The notes beneath the pieces are model-generated. The model worked only from the letters and a program-made list of their open reading frames with translations, made no database searches and was not told the origin of the DNA. From positions 2,801,400 to 2,865,399 of the forward strand of contig NZ_AP014648.1 in NCBI RefSeq assembly GCF_000828475.1: a DNA stretch of 64,000 nt. Direction: 5' to 3'. Position numbers and translations under genes: made by a program. Below, in pieces: positions 28,062 through 36,512 of this stretch. Positions within the stretch are counted from its first letter, which is position 1; each line of letters begins with the position of its first letter. This DNA comes from Methyloceanibacter caenitepidi. Its GTDB lineage: Bacteria; Pseudomonadota; Alphaproteobacteria; Rhizobiales; Methyloligellaceae.

Positions 28062-29126
28062 CTATTGGCCGTCCGGAGAAGCGCCGGGCATGTCAGGCGC
28101 GGACGCGGCCCCCGATTGCGGCTTGCCCCACGCGAAAATCCGATTCCAATCGTCCTTCATGCTGACGACATTCCAACCGTTCGCCATGGCATCTTCCATC
28201 AACTCGACAGGAAACCGCCCCACATCGGAATCGGGCCCGTAGGCATATTCGCGTTTTGCATCGTCGTGATGAACGAGCCCCATGAAGCAAAGGCCTTTGC
28301 AGTTCGCCGTCCATTCCAGCATCTCCTTGTCGCCGATGGAGTTGCCGAAGGCAAAGATGGGCTGCCGGCCGATATAGTGATTGATGCCTTCCGCCTTGCC
28401 GGGCCCATCGTCAAAAAACAAGAGGTCGGGCAGCTTCACGAGGGTGGGGCTCGAGTCCCAGTAGCGGAACTCGGTCTCACCCGACGAGCCCACGACTTGC
28501 CAGGGCGGGATGCCGTAGCACTGCTCGGTATAGGCGCGCATGAAGGCCGTCCCGCCGCCCGAGACGATGAACGTCGTGAAACCGTTTGCGCGCAGATACT
28601 CGAGCAGCTCGATCATCGGCGCGTAGGTAAGGTCGGTATAAAGCCGCTTAAATCTCGGATGCTTTGCTGTTTTGAGCCAAGCGGACACGATGTCGTTGAA
28701 CTCCACCGTGGTCATGCCGCTATGAGTAGCGGTCACGAGCGCCATGGCGCCCTTCTCGCCGTAGGTGAGGAGCTTTTGCGTGTTGCCGTCGAGCGCGGAC
28801 TTGAAGGGCTCCTTCGTCTTCCAGTCGGGATGCTGGTTCGCCGTTGCCTTTACCCGGTCGACCACGAAAACGAACTGGGTATAGACCGGCTTCTCGACCC
28901 ACAGCGTCCCGTCGTTGTCGAACGTGGCAATGCGGTCTGGCTTCGGCACGAAATCGGGACTGCCCGCGGTCGTTACGCGCGCGACATAGTCGAGTATGTT
29001 GGACTTGACCGAACCGTCATTCCAGGACGGCAGCGGGTCGGGTGTGTCGTCGGCGCGAGCCGGGCTCGCTCCCATCCACACACCGATCAGACCCGCTACA
29101 GCCATGAGGCGAACCGTCGTGGTCAT
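28062..29126 (-). CDS. Exported HAD-family phosphatase
   Basis: The 354-residue protein begins with a signal peptide ending in ARA (residues 1-25), so it should act in the periplasm. The HAD motifs are DNDGTLW (Asp70 and Asp72), FIVSGGG for motif II, a lysine in the KAEGIN region and FGNSIGDKEML for motif IV, the arrangement of the phosphoserine-phosphatase-like branch. The substrate is not predictable. GGGAG lies upstream of the ATG at 29126. The sulfatase gene precedes it with an intrinsic terminator in between, and a small membrane protein follows; release of phosphate and sulfate from organic esters outside the cytosol would fit both enzymes. Confidence 0.85.
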   Translation of the reverse strand: MTTTVRLMAVAGLIGVWMGASPARADDTPDPLPSWNDGSVKSNILDYVARVTTAGSPDFVPKPDRIATFDNDGTLWVEKPVYTQFVFVVDRVKATANQHPDWKTKEPFKSALDGNTQKLLTYGEKGAMALVTATHSGMTTVEFNDIVSAWLKTAKHPRFKRLYTDLTYAPMIELLEYLRANGFTTFIVSGGGTAFMRAYTEQCYGIPPWQVVGSSGETEFRYWDSSPTLVKLPDLLFFDDGPGKAEGINHYIGRQPIFAFGNSIGDKEMLEWTANCKGLCFMGLVHHDDAKREYAYGPDSDVGRFPVELMEDAMANGWNVVSMKDDWNRIFAWGKPQSGAASAPDMPGASPDGQ

Positions 29127-29155
29127 GTTGTCACTCCCGTCACGCGCAAAACAAA

Positions 29156-29183
29156 AGGGGCGGCCCGTCGCCGGACCGCCCCT
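29156..29183 (-). terminator. Intrinsic terminator after the sulfatase gene
   Basis: AGGGGCGG and CCGCCCCT form an 8-base-pair GC-rich stem; read on the minus strand, the hairpin is followed by TTTTGTTTT. It lies 50 bases past the sulfatase stop and before the HAD phosphatase start, so it should end or attenuate the sulfatase transcript. Confidence 0.8.
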
Positions 29184-29234
29184 CTTATAGCCTATTGCTC
29201 GAAACCTCGTTAGCCGAAGCCTCGCGCTTCGAAA

Positions 29235-30905
29235 CTAGTTGCCCGTCGGCAACCCGATGCTGAAGCCTTCCTTGGCCAGTTGCGACTGGAGCGACTTGAG
29301 AAGCTGGTACTTGGAGATGGTGATCGGACCGGTATAGGTCTCGCTCTGAAGCTTCCGCGGCGGATACTCCACGTAGGACTTCATGAGCTTCGCCACAGAC
29401 TCGTTGGCCGGAACCACGGCCCAGGTGCTCTCCGTGAAGGTCGTCATGAAGATGTCGTAGCGTTCCTGCGGGTCGGCTAGGAGATCGAACACCTGCGGCA
29501 CGGTCGCCACGTATTCGCTCGCGCCTTTCCAACCCAAGTTCGTATCGACCGCGAGGCCGCCCGTGTCCGCGCCGTCATCACCGCGAAGGTTGAAGACGTA
29601 CTTGAATTGGTTCAGGCGAACCGCACCGGGCGAAAGCTCGTCTTCGGTGAAATAGAACCACCAATTGCGCTTCGACTTTCCCGAACCGGTCCAGACCGGC
29701 GTCATATCGTAGCTGTCGAAAATGATGGGCTTGCCGTCGCGATCCTCCGTCGGCAATTCGACACCGGCGACCGACGCGAACGTGGCCATCAGGTCGAGAC
29801 CGCCCAGGATGGCGTCGCTCTTCGAACCTGCTTCGACCTTACCAGGCCAGCGCACCATCGACGGCACGCGATTGCCGCCCTCGCGGACCGTGCCCTTGGT
29901 GCCCCGGAACGGCGTGTAACCGGCGTCAGGGTAGACATCCTGCCAAGCGCCGTTGTCGACCGTGTAGAACACGATCGTATTATCGGCGAGACCGAGCTCG
30001 TCCAGCTTCTTTAGGACGTTGCCCACCCGCGTGTCGAGCTCGACAACGGCGTCGGCATATTTCGATTTCGAGATCGACTTATGCTCGAACTCCGGCGCTG
30101 GCATGTTCGGCTGGTGGTTCTTCATGAAGTTGACATTGATGAAGAACGGCTTGTCCGACTTCGCCGCTTCGTCGAGAAACTCGATCGCGGCTTTCTCGAT
30201 GTACTCGTCGAGATAAGGAATGCCGACCACACCCTTCTCCGGCGTGTTGACGTATTCGCCGTTGACCTCGAAGTCCTGGACCGGCTTCTCGCCGGCCTTG
30301 CCCGACAGCGAGCCCTTGGTCACCTTCTGGAACATCGCCCGCAGCTCCGGGGTCATGTTCGGGAACCACTTCGGGTCGCCATAGGTGTAGGCATTGAGGT
30401 GATAGAGGAACGTATACTTCATCACGTCATAGCCTTGGGCGTTCGGCAGCGCATAGTCCGACTCGCCCAAATGCCATTTGCCGGTGAAGTAGGTGTTGTA
30501 GTCGGCCTTCTTCAGGACCGAAGCGAGCGTCCACTCGGCGGCAGGCAGCCCGCCGCCCTGCCCCTGGAACGCCACGGTCGTCATACCGCTGCGGTTGGGA
30601 ATGCGCCCTGTCTGGATCGCGGCACGGCCCGGGGTGCAACTCGGCTGGCCATAGAAGTTGGTGAAGACCATGCCCTCCTTCGCCAGCTTATCGAAATTCG
30701 GGGTCTGCATACCCCGCCCCTCGCCGCCGAGATAGGGGCCGAGGTCGCCCCACCCGGTGTCGTCCGAAACGATCAGAAGAATGTTGGGTTTTTTGCCCTC
30801 CCCTTTGGGGCTGCTCTTCGTGTCTTGCGCGTGGGCAACGCCCCCGCAAGCCACGAGCGCAGCGACCGACAGGCCGCACAACGTCTTGTACAAGCCGACA
30901 CTCAT
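29235..30905 (-). CDS. Arylsulfatase-type sulfatase, exported
   Basis: The 556-residue protein is a type I sulfatase that hydrolyses sulfate esters. Metal-binding NILLIVSDDTGWGDLG lies at residues 41-56 and the catalytic motif is SCTPGR with Cys90, the residue converted to formylglycine by an FGE or anaerobic maturase; no maturase gene is in the window. IQTGRIPNRSGM, WHLGE, FFINVNFMKNH and GGNRVPSMVRWPG follow as in the family. The N-terminus has a signal peptide ending in AHA, but LVAC at 17-20 also fits a lipobox, so it could be a lipoprotein. The ATG has AAGGGAG upstream. It is divergent from a Crp/Fnr regulator. Confidence 0.93.
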   Translation of the reverse strand: MSVGLYKTLCGLSVAALVACGGVAHAQDTKSSPKGEGKKPNILLIVSDDTGWGDLGPYLGGEGRGMQTPNFDKLAKEGMVFTNFYGQPSCTPGRAAIQTGRIPNRSGMTTVAFQGQGGGLPAAEWTLASVLKKADYNTYFTGKWHLGESDYALPNAQGYDVMKYTFLYHLNAYTYGDPKWFPNMTPELRAMFQKVTKGSLSGKAGEKPVQDFEVNGEYVNTPEKGVVGIPYLDEYIEKAAIEFLDEAAKSDKPFFINVNFMKNHQPNMPAPEFEHKSISKSKYADAVVELDTRVGNVLKKLDELGLADNTIVFYTVDNGAWQDVYPDAGYTPFRGTKGTVREGGNRVPSMVRWPGKVEAGSKSDAILGGLDLMATFASVAGVELPTEDRDGKPIIFDSYDMTPVWTGSGKSKRNWWFYFTEDELSPGAVRLNQFKYVFNLRGDDGADTGGLAVDTNLGWKGASEYVATVPQVFDLLADPQERYDIFMTTFTESTWAVVPANESVAKLMKSYVEYPPRKLQSETYTGPITISKYQLLKSLQSQLAKEGFSIGLPTGN

Positions 30906-31084
30906 GCTAGCACTCCCTTGTTTTCGGTGCTCGATGCGAGAGGTCTGGAGACGTGCAGGCGGAGATCATGGCCGTCGATCCGGGCCGTGGGATGAACCGC
31001 TCACCTATCCTCCCTCGCGGTGAGAATAGCCGGATGCTACTCTGGCCGCTCAATCAAAAACTGCTCACCTGACGAGATTCCCGT
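30906..31084. promoter_or_regulatory. Divergent sulfatase/Crp-Fnr promoter region
   Basis: This 179-base region contains CTCACC at 31000-31005, its inverted copy GGTGAG at 31019-31024 and a further CTCACC at 31064-31069. The inverted pair with a 13-base spacer could be an operator for the regulator encoded next door, but it does not match the classical CRP or FNR half-sites. No clear -35/-10 was identified. Confidence 0.35.
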
Positions 31085-31777
31085 ATGAAAAAGGACGCTT
31101 GGAATTTGGAGCGAGCTCTGGAAGTCCTGTGCTCGCGTGGCTGGCTTTCCGAACGCGGAAAGGAGATCCAGAAGCGCTTGGCGGGGATCGCAAGGCTCAG
31201 GATTTTCGAGGCCCACGAGCCGATCTATCTGGCGGGGCAAAACCCGAACGGCGTGTTCGGTCTGGTCGAAGGGTCGGTCAAGCTCGCCTTTCCGAGGAAC
31301 GACGGCGAAGATTACATCGCGCACTACGCCGGCACCGGCTTCTGGTTCGGCGACCTCGCGCTTTTCTCCAATGCCCCCCGTCTCGTCTCGATCCATGCAG
31401 CCGAGCCCACAACGATGGTTCAACTCAGCCCTCAGGGCATCGCGCGTCTTGTGCGTGAGGATCCAAAACTGCATGCGGACTTCTACGCCCTTACCTACGC
31501 GAACTTCAGAACCGCTCTCAGCATCATTGCCAATCTGGCGATCGTCTCGGTCGACAAGCGCATTGCCGACCGGCTTCTTTTGGAAGCGGCAGCCCATCCG
31601 AAAGCCGACGGTTGGGTTCATGTCTCTCAGCCAGATTTGGCTCAGCTGATGGCAGTCTCCGTCCCCACCTTACGCCGCACAATCGGCCGCTTCGTGCGCG
31701 CCGGCCTCGTGGAGCAAGGCTACGGCCGGATCAAAGTCGTCGATGCGAACGGACTGCAGAACATCATCAGGGGCTGA
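31085..31777 (+). CDS. Crp/Fnr-family transcriptional regulator
   Basis: The 230-residue protein has an N-terminal cyclic-nucleotide-binding fold (about 30-150: EPIYLAGQNPNGVFGLVEGSVKLAF, GTGFWFGDLALFSN) and a C-terminal winged helix-turn-helix (about 175-225: VSQPDLAQLMAVSVPTLRRTIGRFVRAGLV). The N-terminus has no cysteine cluster, so it is not an oxygen-sensing FNR; the effector pocket is not diagnostic for cAMP. It is divergent from the sulfatase gene, which suggests local control of the sulfatase unit, though this is inference. The ATG at 31085 has a poor Shine-Dalgarno sequence. Confidence 0.9.
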   Translation: MKKDAWNLERALEVLCSRGWLSERGKEIQKRLAGIARLRIFEAHEPIYLAGQNPNGVFGLVEGSVKLAFPRNDGEDYIAHYAGTGFWFGDLALFSNAPRLVSIHAAEPTTMVQLSPQGIARLVREDPKLHADFYALTYANFRTALSIIANLAIVSVDKRIADRLLLEAAAHPKADGWVHVSQPDLAQLMAVSVPTLRRTIGRFVRAGLVEQGYGRIKVVDANGLQNIIRG

Positions 31778-31941
31778 CCGCGCGGCGGCGGGGGCTTCAA
31801 ATTCTGAGATTTCCGGACCGGGTGGCGATATCTCACCAGCGCTCCCCCCTCCCCCCGAAGGGCTTGCTCTGGCCCAATTGTGATTGTGAACTCTTTCTCT
31901 TGAAAGACAGGGCCTAGGGCCATCGTGACGCGTGGAGCAGC

Positions 31942-32895
31942 ATGCCGGGTGCAAAGGCTCAAGAACCGGACCGGAAACCGCTGGTAGCGCTCACCGGCGC
32001 GACTGGTTTCATCGGCCAACATCTTCTGCAAGGCCTCACGGACCGCGGCTATCGTGTCCGCGTTCTGCTGCGCCGCCCCACCCAGATGCCCGAGTCCTGC
32101 GCCAGCGTGCTCATCGGTGACATCGCCAAGCCCTACAACATGTCCGAGGCGCTGGCGGAGGTCGACGCCGTGATCCATACCGCCGGCATTCCCCACGCCA
32201 TGACCGGCCTGCCCGAGGACGACTACCGCCTGTTCAATACGGACGCGACGGTGCGCTTCGCCAAGGCAGCCAAACGCGCCCGCGTGAAGCGCTTCCTGTT
32301 TCTCTCGTCCATTCGCGCCCAATCCGGACCGGTGGCGTCTTGCGTACTGACCGAGGACCAGGAGGCGCGGCCGACCGACGCCTATGGGCGGTCGAAGCTC
32401 GAAGCGGAACGTGGCGTGGCAGAGACGGGCCTCGATTGGGCCGCGTTACGCCTTGCCCTCGTTTACGGTCCGGGAGCCGGCGGCAATGTCGCCAAGCTCG
32501 TGAAGCTTGCGCGCGCACCCTACCCGCTGCCGTTGGCTGGGTTAAAGGCGCGGCACTCGCTCCTCGCGCTCGATAATCTTGTCGAGGCCGTCGACCGCAT
32601 TCTGATGGCGCCCGCGCCGCTGCACCGGCCCTTCATCGTGGCCGACCCAACCCCGGTCACCGTGGCGGAGATGGTTCGCGCCTTGCGGTCGGGCCTTGGC
32701 CGCAGGGCCGGGCTTTTTTACGTACCGCCCTCGCTGCTCAAGGCTGCGTTGGCGGCCATCGGACCGCAGGTCGAAACCGGACCGCTGTTCAACTCTCTCG
32801 TGGCCGACACGGCCGCCTTGCGTGCGCTGAACTGGGCCCCGCCTATTGCAACGCAACAGGGACTGGCCGCGCTCGCCCGGCAAATGCCCGGTTGA
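31942..32895 (+). CDS. NAD-dependent epimerase/dehydratase
   Basis: The extended short-chain dehydrogenase fold is shown by the Rossmann motif TGATGFIG near residue 20, DAVIHTAG, FLFLSSIRA and the catalytic YGRSK (Tyr-x3-Lys) near residue 151. The pattern fits sugar-nucleotide epimerases of the GalE/WbpV/Fnl type; the sugar is not predictable. The protein has 317 residues, usual for the family, and no signal peptide. It stands alone, 164 bases downstream of the Crp/Fnr gene, with no adjacent glycosyltransferases to suggest an O-antigen cluster. Confidence 0.88.
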   Translation: MPGAKAQEPDRKPLVALTGATGFIGQHLLQGLTDRGYRVRVLLRRPTQMPESCASVLIGDIAKPYNMSEALAEVDAVIHTAGIPHAMTGLPEDDYRLFNTDATVRFAKAAKRARVKRFLFLSSIRAQSGPVASCVLTEDQEARPTDAYGRSKLEAERGVAETGLDWAALRLALVYGPGAGGNVAKLVKLARAPYPLPLAGLKARHSLLALDNLVEAVDRILMAPAPLHRPFIVADPTPVTVAEMVRALRSGLGRRAGLFYVPPSLLKAALAAIGPQVETGPLFNSLVADTAALRALNWAPPIATQQGLAALARQMPG

Positions 32896-33036
32896 TCAAG
32901 CCTTCCGGCATTGCTGCAGCGCATCCATGCTGCACCGCGCAACACTCGGAATTTTAAGTACTTTTCGGGCCACAGGTCTTATCAATGTCGCATTCTGCGC
33001 CTATAGTGATTTCAGGCTGACGTGGGGGTCGCCGTT

Positions 33037-33336
33037 ATGGAATCGCTGTCCGCGATGATGAAAACGTCTCCGACGCTTGAACGAGCGGAGCGCATCTCGA
33101 GGATGGTGCAGTTGGAGGCGGGTATGGCACTCCCCAAGATTGTCGTTCGCGGCAAGAAGGTCATTCTTTTGAGCGGCTACTGCAAGGACGACTTCAAGGG
33201 TGTTCGCGAAGCGCAACGGCTCGGCGGCTATCGGCTCAAGGTCGACGCCGAGGATCAGCTGTTGGCGGCCGCGCGGAAGAATCCTGACGCCGTGGCATTC
33301 GGCTACGTCGCCGGTCAGTGGGTGGCTTCGGCCTAG
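33037..33336 (+). CDS. Small hypothetical protein
   Basis: The function is unknown. The 99-residue product has an N-terminal helical part (SPTLERAERISRMVQLEAG) and a compact alpha/beta-looking part with IVVRGKKVILLSGYC, VREAQRLGGYRLKVDAEDQLLAAA and a final AFGYVAGQWVASA. There is no signal peptide or membrane helix. I prefer the ATG at 33037, with GGGGG 8 bases upstream, to the GTG at 33022. It stands alone between the epimerase and the agmatine genes, with 250 bases of non-coding sequence after it. Confidence 0.6.
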   Translation: MESLSAMMKTSPTLERAERISRMVQLEAGMALPKIVVRGKKVILLSGYCKDDFKGVREAQRLGGYRLKVDAEDQLLAAARKNPDAVAFGYVAGQWVASA

Positions 33337-33586
33337 TTATTCGCATTCAAATCATGAACGGGCGCGCGGCGCGCTTCCGTTGCGCCTGCGCGATGTCCTG
33401 TCGACGCAAGTCGGGCCGATCGCACCTCATGTCGGGCGAACCAACGATTATGACTTCCGACTGAGCAAAGATGCCCTTGCCTGCCAAATTTCCTCGCCCT
33501 AAACATCGCGCCGAAAACTAAAGGCTTCAGCGCGCCCCAAACGTCGCGCGGCAGCTCTCGCCCCCAATTCACAATCTCGGCCGCCT

Positions 33587-34645
33587 TTGCACTCTTCGAC
33601 GACAGATTGGCCCCAAGCCGATATCCACCTCCCCCCCGAATGGGCGCCGCAGAAGGCGATCTGGACGGCGTGGCCGGCCGCAGCCGAAGAATGGAACGGC
33701 GACCTCGACACCCCGCGCCGGGACGTCGCGGCGCTGGTGCATGCGCTCGCGCCGGACAACCGGGTGCACCTGCTCGTCGACGGCCTGGAAGCGCGACAAT
33801 CGGCTGAGCGTGCGGTTGGAGACGTCGCGGACATCGTTCCAGCCGCATATGGCGACATCTGGCTGCGCGACACCGGCCCACTCTTCGCGACAATGCGCGG
33901 CGAGCCCCGCGCGCTGCGTTTCCACACCAATGGCTGGGGCGGGAAATTCTCGCTCCCCGGCGACGAGAGCGTCGGCGACGACATCGCGAGGCTAGCGGGC
34001 GTTGCCACGCAGGCCTTCGATTTCGTGCTGGAGGGCGGCGCCATCGACCATGACGGGGCGGGTACCATCCTCACAACCAGACAAACCTTACTGAACCCCA
34101 ACCGGAACGGCTGGTCTCAGGCCGATGCCGAAGCGGTTCTGCAGGCGGCACTCGGCGCTCGCAAGATTCTCTGGATCGACGAGGGGCTCACCGGCGACCA
34201 CACCGACGGTCACGTCGACAATATTGCGCGTTTTGCCGGGCCGGGCCGCATCGTCATCCAGGAACCGGCGGGGCCGGACGACCCGAACGCCGCGGTGTTC
34301 GCGGCGATCGCGCGCAACCTCGACGGCGCGACCGATGCTGACGGGCGCATCATCGAAGTCGTGTCCATTCCCAGTCCCGGCCGCGTTCCCAACGCACTCG
34401 GCGAAATCTCGCCCGCCTCGCACCTTAACTTTGCCATCGCGAACGGCATTGTGGTCGTGCCGGTCTTCGGCACAAATACGCAAGCGGAGGCACTCGGGCG
34501 CTTGCAAGCCGTGTTCCCGGACCGCAAGGTTGTTGGGCTTCCCGCCGCGGGTCTCCTCGGAGCGGGGGACGCTGGCGGCGGCGCCTTCCATTGCATCACC
34601 CGCGAGGAACCGGACTTCACGCGCGGGCGTCTGACAACTCAGTAA
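33587..34645 (+). CDS. aguA: Agmatine deiminase
   Basis: AguA converts agmatine to N-carbamoylputrescine and ammonia. The 352-residue protein belongs to the peptidyl-arginine-deiminase-like (guanidino-group-modifying) fold: WAPQKAIWTAWP, DIWLRDTGP, FVLEGGAIDHDG, DHTDGHVDNIARF, and the nucleophile Cys336 in HCITREEP. The start is taken as TTG at 33587 because the family begins about here; no ATG lies nearby and no clear ribosome binding site is seen, so the start is uncertain. aguB follows after 60 bases, so the two enzymes make a complete agmatine-to-putrescine route. Confidence 0.93.
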   Translation: MHSSTTDWPQADIHLPPEWAPQKAIWTAWPAAAEEWNGDLDTPRRDVAALVHALAPDNRVHLLVDGLEARQSAERAVGDVADIVPAAYGDIWLRDTGPLFATMRGEPRALRFHTNGWGGKFSLPGDESVGDDIARLAGVATQAFDFVLEGGAIDHDGAGTILTTRQTLLNPNRNGWSQADAEAVLQAALGARKILWIDEGLTGDHTDGHVDNIARFAGPGRIVIQEPAGPDDPNAAVFAAIARNLDGATDADGRIIEVVSIPSPGRVPNALGEISPASHLNFAIANGIVVVPVFGTNTQAEALGRLQAVFPDRKVVGLPAAGLLGAGDAGGGAFHCITREEPDFTRGRLTTQ

Positions 34646-34659
34646 GAGCCCGATGAGGT

Positions 34660-34707
34660 CGGACAGTCGGAACGGGTCAGCAGGATCGGCCAGTAGGAAC
34701 AGGTCAT
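34660..34707 (+). repeat. Short imperfect direct repeat before aguB
   Basis: Two 21-base copies (34660-34680 and 34687-34707) differ at five positions and are spaced with a 27-base period. The second copy runs into the aguB start codon and supplies its AGGAAC ribosome-binding context. It looks like a local tandem duplication of the translation initiation region. Confidence 0.75.
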
Positions 34708-35563
34708 GACGCGCCAAGTAACAGTTGCTGCGGTCCAAACCGCCTTGGGTCATGACATGACCGCCAACATCGCACGGATCGAAGCCCTGATCCGCGAGGC
34801 GGCTGCCCAAGGGGCGCAGGCTGTAGTGCCGCCTGAACTGTTCCAGAGCATCTACTTCCCCACGCGCCAGGATCCGAAATGGTTTGAGACCGCCTATGCC
34901 GTGGAAGATCACCCGTGCGTGCGGGCGCTTCAATCGCTCGCAAGCGAACTCAAGGTCGTGATTCCCATCTCCTTCTTCGAGAAGGACGGCCCCCATTTCT
35001 ACAACAGCGTCGCCATCGCCGATGCGGACGGGACGATCCTTGGCGTATATCGCAAAAGCCATATCCCCGACGGTCCGGGCTATCAGGAGAAGTATTACTT
35101 CCGGCCGGGCAACACGGGGTTCAAGGCCTGGCGCACAAAGCACGGCACGATCGGCGTCGGCATTTGCTGGGATCAATGGTACCCGGAGGCGGCGCGGGCG
35201 ATGGTGCTCCAGGGCGCGGAACTCTTGCTCTACCCCACCGCCATCGGCTCGGAGCCCTATGACGCGGGGCTGGACACGAGCGCGCGCTGGCGCCGGGTCA
35301 TGCAGGGGCACGCCGTCGCCAACGCCATCCCCGTCATCGCCGCGAACCGCGTGGGCGAGGAAGACAATGACGGGGTATGCCAGCGCTATTACGGGCACTC
35401 CTTCGCCGCCGATCACACAGGCGAAATCGTCGCCGATATGGAAGAGGACGCCGAAGGCGTGAACTTGGCGGCGTTCGATCTCGACGATATTGCAGCCTAT
35501 CGCGCCGACTGGGGATTCTTCCGGGACCGCCGCACGGATCTGTATGGGACTGCGCTGACATGA
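34706..35563 (+). CDS. aguB: N-carbamoylputrescine amidase
   Basis: AguB hydrolyses N-carbamoylputrescine to putrescine, CO2 and ammonia. The 285-residue nitrilase-superfamily enzyme shows the Glu-Lys-Cys triad: Glu44 in VPPELF, Lys117 in YRKSHIPD and Cys154 in GICWDQWYPE. The sequences PTAIGSEP and YGHSFAADHTGEIV are typical of the AguB branch. The final TGA overlaps the ATG of the phzF-like gene (ATGA), so the two are translationally coupled. Confidence 0.95.
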   Translation: MTRQVTVAAVQTALGHDMTANIARIEALIREAAAQGAQAVVPPELFQSIYFPTRQDPKWFETAYAVEDHPCVRALQSLASELKVVIPISFFEKDGPHFYNSVAIADADGTILGVYRKSHIPDGPGYQEKYYFRPGNTGFKAWRTKHGTIGVGICWDQWYPEAARAMVLQGAELLLYPTAIGSEPYDAGLDTSARWRRVMQGHAVANAIPVIAANRVGEEDNDGVCQRYYGHSFAADHTGEIVADMEEDAEGVNLAAFDLDDIAAYRADWGFFRDRRTDLYGTALT

Positions 35564-36471
35564 CACTGTTTCGCTTCAACACCGTCGATGTATTCGCCGA
35601 GCGCCAGTTTGGCGGCAACCCGCTTGCCGTCGTCCATGGCGCCGACACGCTGACCACGGAGCAAATGCAGGCAGTGGCGGCCGAGTTCAATCTGTCCGAG
35701 ACCACATTCGTGCTCAGGCCGCAGGATCCCGCCCATACGGCGCGCGTCCGCATCTTCACGCCGCGCGCGGAGCTGCCGTTTGCAGGCCACCCGAATGTGG
35801 GCACGGCCTATGTCCTGGCCTCCGAGGCGGAGCGCCGGGGACGGCCTTATGCGAACGATACGCTCACATTCGAGGAGCTCGGGGGCCTCGTCACCGTCAA
35901 TGTGCTGCGGAACGGCGCCGGCATCGTCGGGGCCCACGTCGCGGCCCCGCAGCCGCTCAAGATAGGATCGGGCGTGGCGCCAGGCGCCGTCTCGGCACTG
36001 TGCGGGCTGCCCACCCATGCCATCGAGCAGAGCCGGCACCTTCCCCTGATTGCGAGCGCGGGCAATCCATTCGTGTTTACGCAGCTCCGGGACCGCGCAG
36101 CCTTACGGTCTGCCAAGCCCAACGAGGCCGCCTTCGAGGCCCATCTCCCGCGCGACATGGCTGCCGGCCTGTTTCTGTACATCCGCGAGCCGGCCAACGA
36201 CCCGCCCATTCAGGCCCGCGCATTCGCACCGCTCCACGGCATTCCCGAGGATCCGGCGACGGGCTCGGCCAATGTGGCCTTGATCGGTCTTTTGGCGCAT
36301 CTTAACAGCAAGCCGGATCTCGTCCTGAAAGCGCGGATAGGCCAGGGCGTCGATATGGGGCGTCCGAGCTTGCTGGAGGCGATGGCCGCAAAACGAGGCG
36401 GCGTTGTCACGGCGACAAAGGTCGGCGGCCAATGTATACCGGTGATGAGCGGCACACTGACGATCCGATGA
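35560..36471 (+). CDS. PhzF-family isomerase
   Basis: The 303-residue protein has the PhzF/diaminopimelate-epimerase-like fold motifs: FGGNPLAVV, the catalytic Glu in NLSETTFV, PFAGHPNVGTAY and GIPEDPATGSAN. In phenazine makers PhzF isomerises a dihydro-anthranilate, but most genomes carry homologues of unknown substrate and no other phz gene is present here. The ATG at 35560 overlaps the aguB stop; the longer upstream frame is inside aguB. Coupling to the agmatine pathway suggests, without proof, a role in amine or nitrogen metabolism. Confidence 0.88.
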   Translation: MTLFRFNTVDVFAERQFGGNPLAVVHGADTLTTEQMQAVAAEFNLSETTFVLRPQDPAHTARVRIFTPRAELPFAGHPNVGTAYVLASEAERRGRPYANDTLTFEELGGLVTVNVLRNGAGIVGAHVAAPQPLKIGSGVAPGAVSALCGLPTHAIEQSRHLPLIASAGNPFVFTQLRDRAALRSAKPNEAAFEAHLPRDMAAGLFLYIREPANDPPIQARAFAPLHGIPEDPATGSANVALIGLLAHLNSKPDLVLKARIGQGVDMGRPSLLEAMAAKRGGVVTATKVGGQCIPVMSGTLTIR

Positions 36472-36512
36472 TCGCATGATGCCCGCCTCGCGCAGCGTCG
36501 AAGGAGATAAAA

